Assembly: GCF_021173675.1 (NCBI RefSeq)
Contig: NZ_JAIHON010000008.1
Location: 449,075 to 513,074 of the forward strand
Source: Streptomyces lincolnensis
GTDB lineage: Bacteria > Actinomycetota > Actinomycetes > Streptomycetales > Streptomycetaceae
Reading direction: 5' to 3'
Length of the DNA stretch: 64,000 bases
Shown here: piece after piece, positions 50,508 to 57,254 of the stretch
Numbering within the stretch: position 1 is the first letter of the stretch
Layout of the letters: every line of letters starts with the position of its first letter
The notes under the pieces: generated by a model
The model's database searches: none
The model's input: the letters and a program-made list of their open reading frames with translations, nothing else
Told to the model about the DNA's origin: nothing
Program-made: the position numbers and the translations under genes

Positions 50508-51538
50508 GCCGCCACCCGGGCTTCCGTGTGCGCCCGGCCCGCGTGCCGGTGGATGTCGTCGCGCGAGGAGACGCCGGTGAGGGCGCCGTCGGCGTCGACC
50601 CGGGCGACCAGGCCGGTGGGGGAGGCGACGGACTCGTCGAGGGCGGCGAGCAGGGAGTCACCGTCCTTGAGCGGTCGTACGGGGACCTCGGCGTCCCGGG
50701 AGGCCCAGTGCAGGGGCCTGTTCCGCGCGTCGAGGACGAGGCTCCAGGCGGCGCCCTCCGGTGCGGGACCCTGCGGAACGTCCGCCAGCGTCGTCAGCGA
50801 GAGCAGCTTCAGACCGCGCTCGGCGCCGAGGAAGTCGGCCACGAAGTCGTCGGCCGGCCGGGCCAGCAGCTCGGTGGGCGGGGCGCACTGGACGAGGTGG
50901 CCGCCGGTGCGGAAGATCGCGATGCGGTCGCCGAGCCGGACGGCCTCGTCGATGTCGTGCGTGACGAAGACGATGGTCTTGTTCAACTCCTTCTGGAGCC
51001 GCAGCAGTTCGTCCTGGAGCTGGGTGCGCACGACCGGGTCGACCGCGCCGAACGGTTCGTCCATGAGCAGGACGGGCGGGTCGGCGGCGAGTGCGCGGGC
51101 GACGCCCACGCGCTGCTGCTGGCCGCCGGAGAGCTGGTGCGGGTACCGCTTGCCGGCCTCGGCGGTGAGGCCGACGGTCTCCAGCAGCTCGGCCGCCCGG
51201 GCCCGTGCCCGGCGGCGGCCGTGGCCGAGCAGCAGCGGCACGGTGGCGATGTTGTCGAGGACCGTGCGGTGCGGGAAGAGGCCCGCCTGCTGGATGACGT
51301 ACCCGATGGAGCGGCGCAGCTCGGCGGCGTCCTGCTCGGTGACGTCCTTGCCGCCCACCCGGATGGTGCCGGAGGTCGGCTCGACCATCCGGTTGATCAT
51401 CCTGAGGGTGGTCGTCTTGCCGCAACCGGAGGATCCGACGAGGACCGTCACGCCGCCTTCCGGCATGCGCAGGGAGAGGTCGTGGACCGCTGTCGTGCCG
51501 TTGGGGAAGCGCTTGTGGACCGCGTCGAACTGGATCAT
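50504..51538 (-). CDS. Osmoprotectant-type ABC ATPase with C-terminal CBS-like region
   Basis: A 344-residue ATPase. Walker A 'GSSGCGKTT' (35-43), 'QLSGGQQQRVGVARAL' near 133, Walker B 'LLMDEPFGAVD' and H-loop 'VTHDIDEA' are intact. Residues about 245-335 form a CBS-like region (one motif in 'PLKDGDSLLAALDESV' and 'TGVSSRDDIHRH'), which in OpuA senses ionic strength. It is the first gene of the operon. Its divergent partner is the lyase homologue at 51680; the shared spacer holds TTGACA on the minus strand and an inverted repeat. Confidence 0.9.
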   Translation of the reverse strand: MIQFDAVHKRFPNGTTAVHDLSLRMPEGGVTVLVGSSGCGKTTTLRMINRMVEPTSGTIRVGGKDVTEQDAAELRRSIGYVIQQAGLFPHRTVLDNIATVPLLLGHGRRRARARAAELLETVGLTAEAGKRYPHQLSGGQQQRVGVARALAADPPVLLMDEPFGAVDPVVRTQLQDELLRLQKELNKTIVFVTHDIDEAVRLGDRIAIFRTGGHLVQCAPPTELLARPADDFVADFLGAERGLKLLSLTTLADVPQGPAPEGAAWSLVLDARNRPLHWASRDAEVPVRPLKDGDSLLAALDESVASPTGLVARVDADGALTGVSSRDDIHRHAGRAHTEARVAA

Positions 51539-51556
51539 GAGTTGTCCCTTGCCCGG

Positions 51557-51574
51557 CTGTATAACGTCATGCAG
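51557..51574. promoter_or_regulatory. Inverted repeat between the ABC operon and the lyase-like gene
   Basis: CTGTAT-AACGTC-ATGCAG, an 18-base imperfect palindrome, lies in the 141-base divergent spacer, 19 bases from the ATPase start. A TTGACA hexamer on the minus strand (51602-51597) lies just upstream of it. It is a reasonable operator for the RpiR regulator of the module. Confidence 0.5.
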
Positions 51575-51679
51575 AGTTCTCGGTGTCTGAATAGGTTGTC
51601 AACGCCTCGACGTTAATCCGAGGTAACGAATGACCAGAGAGCAAGATCGAATGTCCCGATTGATGGGAGTTTGGCCTCT

Positions 51680-53227
51680 ATGTCGTCTCGGATCGTGGAC
51701 ACGCCGAGTCCTGTGCACACCGGCCTGGTGGTCCTCGACGGGATCGGGCTCGGCGTCGAGGACGTCGTCCGCCTCGCCGACGGGACCGCGCGGCCCGTTC
51801 CCGCGACCGACGGGATGAAGCGGGTGACCGAGTCCTGGGACGCCGCCCGGCAGATCGCCGCGACCGGACGCGTCTACGGCCGCTCCACCGGCGTGGGCGC
51901 CAACCGGAACGAGGACGTGCCCACCGAGGCGGCCGCCGAGCACGGGCTGCGGCTGCTGCGCAGTCACGCCGGCGCCATCGGCGAGGAACTGCCCGCCCGG
52001 CAGGTGCGCGCGATGCTCGCGGTGCGGGCCAACCAACTGCTCGCGGGCGGGGCGGGGCTCCGGCCGACGGTGGTGACGGCACTGTGCGAGGCGCTGGAGA
52101 ACGGCGCCCACCCGGCCGTCAACGAGTTCGGTTCGGTGGGCACCGGGGACATCGCGGCGCTGGCACAGGTGGGGCTGGCGCTCGCGGGGGAGCATCCCTG
52201 GCGGACGGCGGCGGACGGCGCGGGGCGCGTCCCGGGTCATGGTGTCCTCGGCGCCCCCGAGCCCCAGCCCCTCGACAACAACGACGCCCTCGCCTTCATC
52301 AGCAGCAACGCCCTCACCCTCGGCCAGGCCGCCCTGGCCCTGCACGAACTGCGCGGGCTGGTGGAGGCCACCCAGGTCGTCGCCGCCCTCTCCCTGCTCG
52401 CCGTCGACGGCTCGCACGAGGCGTACGCCGCTCCCGTGCACGCCGCCCGACCGCACCGCGGCTCCGGCGAGGTGGCCCGCCGGATGCGGGAGCTGATCGG
52501 CGCCGAGGACCGGCCCACCCCTCCGCTGGGCCGGATCCAGGACCCCTACGGCTTCCGCTGCCTGCCCCAGATCCACGGTCCGGCGCAGGACGCGGCCGAC
52601 GCGCTGGAGGAGGTCCTCGCCATCGAGATCAACGCCGCCGCCGAGAACCCGCTCATCTCCCCCGAGGACATGGCCGCCTACCACCACGGCGGCTTCTACC
52701 AGGCCCAACTCGCCCTCGCCCTGGACCACTTCAGGCTGGCCCTGACCCAGGTGGCCCGGCTGTCCACCTCCCGCCTGTCCACCCTCAACGAGCCCGCCTT
52801 CACCCGCCTGAAGCCCTTCCTCGCCGACGCCGAGCCCGCCTCCTCCGGCGTGATGATCCTGGAGTACGCCGCCGGGGCCGCCCTCGGAGACCTGCGGGCC
52901 TTCTCGGCACCCGCCTCGCTCGGGCACGCTGTACTCTCCCGAGGCGTCGAGGAACAGGCCAGCTTCGCCTCGCTCGCCGCACGTCAGACACTGCGCGCGT
53001 GCGGCGCGTACCGTCTCGTCGTCGGCTGCGAACTGGTCGCCGCCGTACGGGCGCTGCGCCAGCGCGGCCTCAGGGCGGACCCGGACCTGCCGGTGGGCCG
53101 CGCTCTGGAGCTCGCCGAGGCGGTGCTCGACGAGGACCCGGCCGACCGGCCGCTCACGTACGACGTGACGACCGCGGCCGCACTGCTCGACCGGTTCACG
53201 GACATCTGGAGGGGGAGCGGGGCATGA
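51680..53227 (+). CDS. Histidine/aromatic ammonia-lyase homologue lacking the MIO triad
   Basis: A 515-residue protein of the HAL/PAL superfamily. It keeps 'VYGRSTGVGANRNE' (active-site Tyr66), 'QDPYGFRCLPQIHGPAQD', 'INAAAENPLIS' and 'EEQASFASLA'. Where the Ala-Ser-Gly that cyclises to the MIO cofactor belongs (GSVGASGDLAPL in HAL), it reads 'FGSVGTGDIAAL' (residues 150-161), one residue short and with Thr-Gly. Ordinary MIO chemistry is therefore not expected. The ATG at 51680 has GGGAG about 10 bases upstream. It overlaps the RpiR gene as ATGA and is divergent from the ABC operon. It could be a different lyase, a binding protein or an inactive relic. Confidence 0.83.
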   Translation: MSSRIVDTPSPVHTGLVVLDGIGLGVEDVVRLADGTARPVPATDGMKRVTESWDAARQIAATGRVYGRSTGVGANRNEDVPTEAAAEHGLRLLRSHAGAIGEELPARQVRAMLAVRANQLLAGGAGLRPTVVTALCEALENGAHPAVNEFGSVGTGDIAALAQVGLALAGEHPWRTAADGAGRVPGHGVLGAPEPQPLDNNDALAFISSNALTLGQAALALHELRGLVEATQVVAALSLLAVDGSHEAYAAPVHAARPHRGSGEVARRMRELIGAEDRPTPPLGRIQDPYGFRCLPQIHGPAQDAADALEEVLAIEINAAAENPLISPEDMAAYHHGGFYQAQLALALDHFRLALTQVARLSTSRLSTLNEPAFTRLKPFLADAEPASSGVMILEYAAGAALGDLRAFSAPASLGHAVLSRGVEEQASFASLAARQTLRACGAYRLVVGCELVAAVRALRQRGLRADPDLPVGRALELAEAVLDEDPADRPLTYDVTTAAALLDRFTDIWRGSGA

Positions 53228-54075
53228 GCGACATGGGTGTGACGGACACTCCCGCCGCACGGCTGCAGGCGCTGTTCGAGGGGCACCGGCTGACGCCCAC
53301 TCAACGGCGCATCGCGCACAGCATGGTGCGGCGGGCCGCCGACGTGCCGTTCCTGTCCAGCGTCGAGCTGGCCGAGCTCGCCGGGGTCAGCCAGCCCTCC
53401 GTCACCCGCTTCGCGGTCGCCCTCGGCTTCGACGGCTACCCGGCCCTGCGCCGGCACCTGCGCGAGGTCGCGCCCGGCGAACCGACGGCGTCCACGGCCT
53501 CGTACAACGAGTACCAGCAGGCCGTCGAGGCCGAGATCGAGAACCTCAGGCACCTGGCGGAGGTGCTGGCCGACCCGCGGCCGGTGCAGCGGGCGGGCCG
53601 GCTGCTCGCGGCCTCACGGCCGCTGCCCGTCCTCGGCCTGCGGGCCGCCGCCTCCCAGGCGTACGGCTTCGCGTACTTCGCCGCCAAGGTCCATCCGGAC
53701 GTACGGCTGCTGCACGAGGGCGGCACGATGATCCACGACCGGATCGACGCCGCCGTCCGGGCGGGCGCCTCGACCCTGCTGTGCTTCGCGCTGCCCCGGC
53801 ACCCGCGCGAGGTCGTGGACACGCTGGCCTACGCCAAGGAGGCGGGCCTGACGGTCGTCACGGTCGCCGACTCCGCCTTCGCGCCGGTCGCCAAGGTCTC
53901 CGACCTGCTGCTGCCGGCCGCCGTCGGCACCGGGCTCGCCTTCGACACGGCCTGTGCGCCGATGCTGCTCGGCCGGGTCCTGCTGGAGGCCATGTGCGAC
54001 GACCTGCCGGACGCGCAGGCACGCCTGGAGCAGTTCGACGCGCGGGCGGCGGCCCGGGGGCTGTTCGTGGAGTGA
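53224..54075 (+). CDS. RpiR/MurR-family transcriptional regulator
   Basis: A 283-residue regulator. The N-terminal HTH_6 domain (about 1-80, 'LTPTQRRIAHSMVRRAADVPF', split as LTPTQRRIAHSMV; 'SSVELAELAGVSQPSVTRFA') binds DNA. A SIS domain (about 115-255, 'LPVLGLRAAASQAYGFAYF', 'LLCFALPRHPREVVDTLAYA') would bind a ligand, usually a phosphosugar. Its ATG overlaps the stop of the lyase-like gene, so the two are coupled. It probably controls that gene and the divergent transporter. Confidence 0.9.
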   Translation: MSDMGVTDTPAARLQALFEGHRLTPTQRRIAHSMVRRAADVPFLSSVELAELAGVSQPSVTRFAVALGFDGYPALRRHLREVAPGEPTASTASYNEYQQAVEAEIENLRHLAEVLADPRPVQRAGRLLAASRPLPVLGLRAAASQAYGFAYFAAKVHPDVRLLHEGGTMIHDRIDAAVRAGASTLLCFALPRHPREVVDTLAYAKEAGLTVVTVADSAFAPVAKVSDLLLPAAVGTGLAFDTACAPMLLGRVLLEAMCDDLPDAQARLEQFDARAAARGLFVE

Positions 54076-54195
54076 CGGCGCCGCCGGGGACGCTCGCACG
54101 GCGCTCTCAGACTCGTCTCACGTTCGCTCGCTAATCTGTGCGACCGAGAAACGGCCGTGTCGAACGGCTGTGCCGAGGCGACGAGGAGGCGGAAC

Positions 54196-54783
54196 GTGGC
54201 ACGCGCGGGAGCTCAGGGACTGGCTCGGGTGGCGGTCGTCGTACGGGCCGGAGCCGCGCCGATGTGGTGGCTCGGGGTGTGCGCGGCGGGCATCGGCGTC
54301 CTGGTACCGGGACTGACCGGCCGCCGGATCGGTGTGATGGCCGGAGCGGCCCTGTTCATCATCGGGGCGGCGGTCGTGGCGTACGGCCGTCGCAGGCGGT
54401 ACGTCGCCCTGGCCCGCTCGGCCGTCCGCGCCGGCAAGCACGACATCCTCCAGGACCGTGCGGTGAGCGTCCGCACCTGGCGGCGCGGACACCGCTGGTG
54501 GCTGTTGCTCGCCTTCGCGGCGGCGCTGGGCAGCGCGTTCGCCGTGCCCGCGGCGGGCGGCATGCTGCTCGCCGGGTGCGGGACGGGGCTCCGGCTGAAG
54601 GCCGCCTGGCTCGGGCGGCGCGAGCGGGACGGGGACGCGCTGCTGTGGGTGCGGGTCGACTGGCTCGCCGCGGGCGGCGGCCGACCGGCCGGCAAGGCGG
54701 TCAAGGGCTACCGCAGCACGGGCATCGCGGCGGGCGACGCGGCCCCGGGCGGAGCGCGCCGCCGCACCGCGGCCCTGGTGTAG
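54196..54783 (+). CDS. Hypothetical membrane protein
   Basis: A 195-residue protein with two pairs of hydrophobic helices (about 22-65 and 105-135) separated by a basic stretch 'GRRRRYVALARSAVRAGKHD', and a basic C-terminal tail. The GTG at 54196 has a GAGGAGG site about 8-13 bases upstream and is preferred to an ATG at 54157, which has none. It converges with the roadblock operon, 9 bases away. I recognise no family. Confidence 0.78.
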   Translation: MARAGAQGLARVAVVVRAGAAPMWWLGVCAAGIGVLVPGLTGRRIGVMAGAALFIIGAAVVAYGRRRRYVALARSAVRAGKHDILQDRAVSVRTWRRGHRWWLLLAFAAALGSAFAVPAAGGMLLAGCGTGLRLKAAWLGRRERDGDALLWVRVDWLAAGGGRPAGKAVKGYRSTGIAAGDAAPGGARRRTAALV

Positions 54784-54792
54784 CCGGGCGGC

Positions 54793-55167
54793 TCAGACCT
54801 CCAGGTCCTCCTCGATCTTCCGCAGCTGGTGGCGGGCCATCGCGAGGTTGGACCGCTTGGCGTCCAGGACCAGGTAGAGGAAGAGACCGTTGCCGCCGCG
54901 GCCGCTGATCAGCCGGATCAGGTGGTACTGGTCGGACAGCGTGATCAGGATGTCCTCGATCTGGGCCTTGAGCCCGAGGTGCTCCATCGTGCGCATCTTG
55001 GCGCGGACCACGTCGGTGTTGCCGGCGGCGGCGACATTGAGGTCGAAGCCCTTGCTGCCGCCCAGCGTGCCCAGCGCCATCCCGCTGGTGTAGTCGACGA
55101 GCGCGACGGCGGTGGAGCCCTCGATGGAGGCGAGCGCCTCTTTCAGGCAGGTTTCGGTGTTGGCCAT
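54793..55167 (-). CDS. Roadblock/LC7-domain protein (C)
   Basis: A 124-residue protein made of a single roadblock/LC7 domain. 'LKEALASIEGSTAVALVDYTSGMALGTLG' (split: LKEALASIEGSTAVALVDY) forms the first helix and strands, and 'IEDILITLSDQYHLIRLISG' and 'GLFLYLVLDAKRSNLAMARH' the rest. Roadblock proteins dimerise and act as GTPase-activating or signalling scaffolds. GAGGAA lies 6 bases before the ATG at 55167. It is the last gene of a four-gene operon. Confidence 0.85.
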   Translation of the reverse strand: MANTETCLKEALASIEGSTAVALVDYTSGMALGTLGGSKGFDLNVAAAGNTDVVRAKMRTMEHLGLKAQIEDILITLSDQYHLIRLISGRGGNGLFLYLVLDAKRSNLAMARHQLRKIEEDLEV

Positions 55168-55186
55168 GACGATTCCTCGGTTCCTC

Positions 55187-55750
55187 TCAACTTTCGGTGG
55201 TACGCGCCGCCGTCGGTGCGGCGGGCGTCTCGGGGGTCGCGGTACGTGGGTTCGCGGTACGCGGGGTGGCCGCGGGCTTGGGCTTGGCCGTACGGGGCGC
55301 TCTCTTGGTGGCGGGCTTCGGTGCCGGTGTCTGGGCCGCCGGTGTTGCTGTCGGAGTCGGTGTCGGAGTCGGTGTCGGCTCTGCCGTGTCGAGAAGCTCC
55401 CCGATCCGCGCGGCGGCCCGGCGGCCCTCCAGGCGCAGGCGGCCGACGCTCACGCCGTCCTCGGCGAGCAGCGTCAGCAGGGCGGCGCGGCCCGCCGGAT
55501 ACGCCGCCACATAGCCGTGGACACCGCGGACGAGCAGTTCGCGGACCTCGCCCCGGCCGGCCGCGTCGGCCAGTCCCGTGGCGAGGGCCTGGGCCTCCGC
55601 GGTGCGTTCGGCGACCGCCTCCGGGGCGACGCCGGGGGTGTCCCGGGCGAGGACGAGTCCGTCGGCCCCGGCCGCGAGGGCACCGGTCAGCTGGGGCACA
55701 CGCGCCCTCAGCCGCCGTAGCTCCTCCTGTATTTCGGCCTCCGCCGCCAT
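55187..55750 (-). CDS. Roadblock-like protein with Pro/Thr-rich C-terminal tail (B)
   Basis: A 187-residue protein. Residues 1-120 form a roadblock-like domain (helix 'MAAEAEIQEELRRLRARVPQ', 'GALAAGADGLVLARD', then 'LLVRGVHGYVAAYPAGRAA' and 'LLTLLAEDGVSVGRLRLEGR'). The last 65 residues are a basic, Pro/Thr/Ala-rich tail with 'PTPTPTPTATP'. The tail looks like a flexible, positively charged arm that could contact DNA, membrane or partner proteins. GAGGAG lies about 9 bases before the ATG at 55750. Confidence 0.78.
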   Translation of the reverse strand: MAAEAEIQEELRRLRARVPQLTGALAAGADGLVLARDTPGVAPEAVAERTAEAQALATGLADAAGRGEVRELLVRGVHGYVAAYPAGRAALLTLLAEDGVSVGRLRLEGRRAAARIGELLDTAEPTPTPTPTPTATPAAQTPAPKPATKRAPRTAKPKPAATPRTANPRTATPETPAAPTAARTTES

Positions 55751-55790
55751 CAGGTCTCTCCTCTCGGCGCGGATCCGCTGCCGCTGTCGG

Positions 55791-56627
55791 TCAAAGGGCC
55801 TCCAGCGCATCCCTGAGCCTCTTCAGCAACGTGATGTGGGGGTCGACGGCGTCGGCCGGGATCCCTTCGAGCGGGTCGGACGCCTCGGCGGGGGCGGGCT
55901 CGCGGGCCGCGACGACTCCGGCCGCCGCCATCCGCCGCAGGTCCACCAGGGTGTGGAAGGCCGGGCGGCCCAGGCCCCGCGCGATGTCCGTCGCCGTGCG
56001 GACGTCGTCCAGTTCGGCGAGGACCGCGCGCTGGCGGACGGTGGACGGTGGGGGCGTGGCCCGGTGCGCCCGGGTCAGGGGCCGTTCGTCGGTGGCCGGG
56101 TCGGGCCAGATGCGGTGCAGCAGGTCGCGGCGGCGCAGGGTCTCGCGCTCCAGGGCGGCCACCGGTACGGGGCAGCCGCAGTCGGGGCCGTCCTCGGCGG
56201 CGTAGCGGAAGCGGCCGGGGGTGCTGCTGGGGGCGAGGGTGAAGTACGCGGCGTCGTACAGCGCGACCAGTCGGCACAGCTCCAGTGCGCCGGGCGCGAG
56301 GAGCCCGCCCTCGACCAGCCGGTGGCCCGCGTGATGCCGGTCCCCGGTCTCGGCCAGCGCCTGCCGCCAGACCTCGCCGTCGAGTGTGCCCCGGGCGGTG
56401 AGCAGGACGTCCAGGCCGGGCGCGGCCGGGCTCTCGGCGTCCACCACCCGGCCCCGGGAGAGCCGCAGCGTGCCGCGTTCGCGGACGAGGACGCCGGTGG
56501 CCCGCTCGGCGGCGAGCCGGGTCAGCATCGGGGAGCCGCCGCCCCAGCCCCGGTCCCGGGCCGCGGCCTTGTCCCGCGCGGGCAGCCGGGGCGGCGGGGC
56601 GGCCGGGGTGGTCCTGACGGCCGTCAT
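55791..56627 (-). CDS. PATAN/DUF4388-like protein with winged-helix-like C-terminus
   Basis: A 278-residue protein. The N-terminal half contains 'ERATGVLVRERGTLRLSRGRVVDAES', shown split as ATGVLVRERGTLRLSRG and RVVDAES, typical of PATAN (DUF4388) domains, which mediate protein contacts in signalling. 'EDGPDCGCPVPVAALERE' follows. Residues about 205-250 (AVLAELDDVRTATDIARGLG then 'FHTLVDLRRMAAAGVV') look like a winged helix. It overlaps the upstream roadblock gene as ATGA and precedes roadblock B by 40 bases. The domain calls are by eye. Confidence 0.72.
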   Translation of the reverse strand: MTAVRTTPAAPPPRLPARDKAAARDRGWGGGSPMLTRLAAERATGVLVRERGTLRLSRGRVVDAESPAAPGLDVLLTARGTLDGEVWRQALAETGDRHHAGHRLVEGGLLAPGALELCRLVALYDAAYFTLAPSSTPGRFRYAAEDGPDCGCPVPVAALERETLRRRDLLHRIWPDPATDERPLTRAHRATPPPSTVRQRAVLAELDDVRTATDIARGLGRPAFHTLVDLRRMAAAGVVAAREPAPAEASDPLEGIPADAVDPHITLLKRLRDALEAL

Positions 56628-57085
56628 TCGAGCACCAGCCGTCCGGCCATCTCGCCGAGCCGGATGCGGGCCAGCGCGAGATTGCCCTCGGCGCGGGTCA
56701 GCCACAGGTGCAGGCACACGCTGCTGTCGAAGGACGTCCGTACGAACCGCAGCAGGTGGTAGCTGTCCCGGTTGCTGATGATCAGGTCCTCGATCGGCGG
56801 ATCGTCTCCGCCGAGGGGATTCCCGCCGGGGGTGCCGCCTTCGTGGATGCCGACTTTGTGGGTGCCGCCTTCGTGGGTTCCCCCGTCGGCGCCGGGCGCG
56901 AAGGCGTGCTGTTCGGCGGCGAGCCGGGCCAGCTCGGCGGTCTCCACCGCGGCCGCCTCCTGGTCACCGCCCGGGGACTCCCCGACGGTGCCCAGGGCCA
57001 GCCCGCTGGTCCAGTCGACCAACGCGGCGCCCCGGGCACCGGGCAGTCGCATGGCCTCCAGCAGGCACTCGTCGATTCCGGGCAC
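56624..57085 (-). CDS. Roadblock/LC7-domain protein with His/Gly repeat insertion (A)
   Basis: A 153-residue roadblock protein closely related in plan to roadblock C ('EAMRLPGARGAALVDWTSGL', 'IEDLIISNRDSYHLLRFV', 'SVCLHLWLTRAEGNLALARI'). Between the halves (about residues 66-97) it has an extra 'GTHEGGTHKVGIHEGGTPGG' segment encoded by short tandem DNA repeats. The GTG at 57085 has AGGAGGGGAG 6 bases upstream. It is the first gene of the operon; a TTGACC element on the minus strand at 57207-57202 may be part of its promoter. Confidence 0.82.
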   Translation of the reverse strand: MPGIDECLLEAMRLPGARGAALVDWTSGLALGTVGESPGGDQEAAAVETAELARLAAEQHAFAPGADGGTHEGGTHKVGIHEGGTPGGNPLGGDDPPIEDLIISNRDSYHLLRFVRTSFDSSVCLHLWLTRAEGNLALARIRLGEMAGRLVLE

Positions 57086-57254
57086 CGTGGCTCCCCTCCT
57101 GCGTGGGCTTCGGCCGAGTGACGACGAAGCTACGCACCGTGTGCGGGAGGGGTGAGGGTTCTGGCATTTTCCGGTGGAACATGCTCCCGGGGGCTAATGT
57201 GGGTCAACTGTCCTCATTTTCAGGCCAGTTGATCAGCGGGGCCACCGGCGCACG

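Noticed and set aside
51680..53227. Calling the lyase homologue hutH
   Set aside because: The MIO-forming Ala-Ser-Gly is missing, so normal histidase activity is not expected, although it lies near the hut operon.
56824..56882. Short tandem repeats considered as a CRISPR fragment
   Set aside because: Units are about 17 bases with no regular spacers, lie inside a coding region, and no cas genes are near.
54793..57085. The roadblock cluster as a conservon (cvnABCD)
   Set aside because: No histidine kinase, DUF742 protein or GTPase is present.
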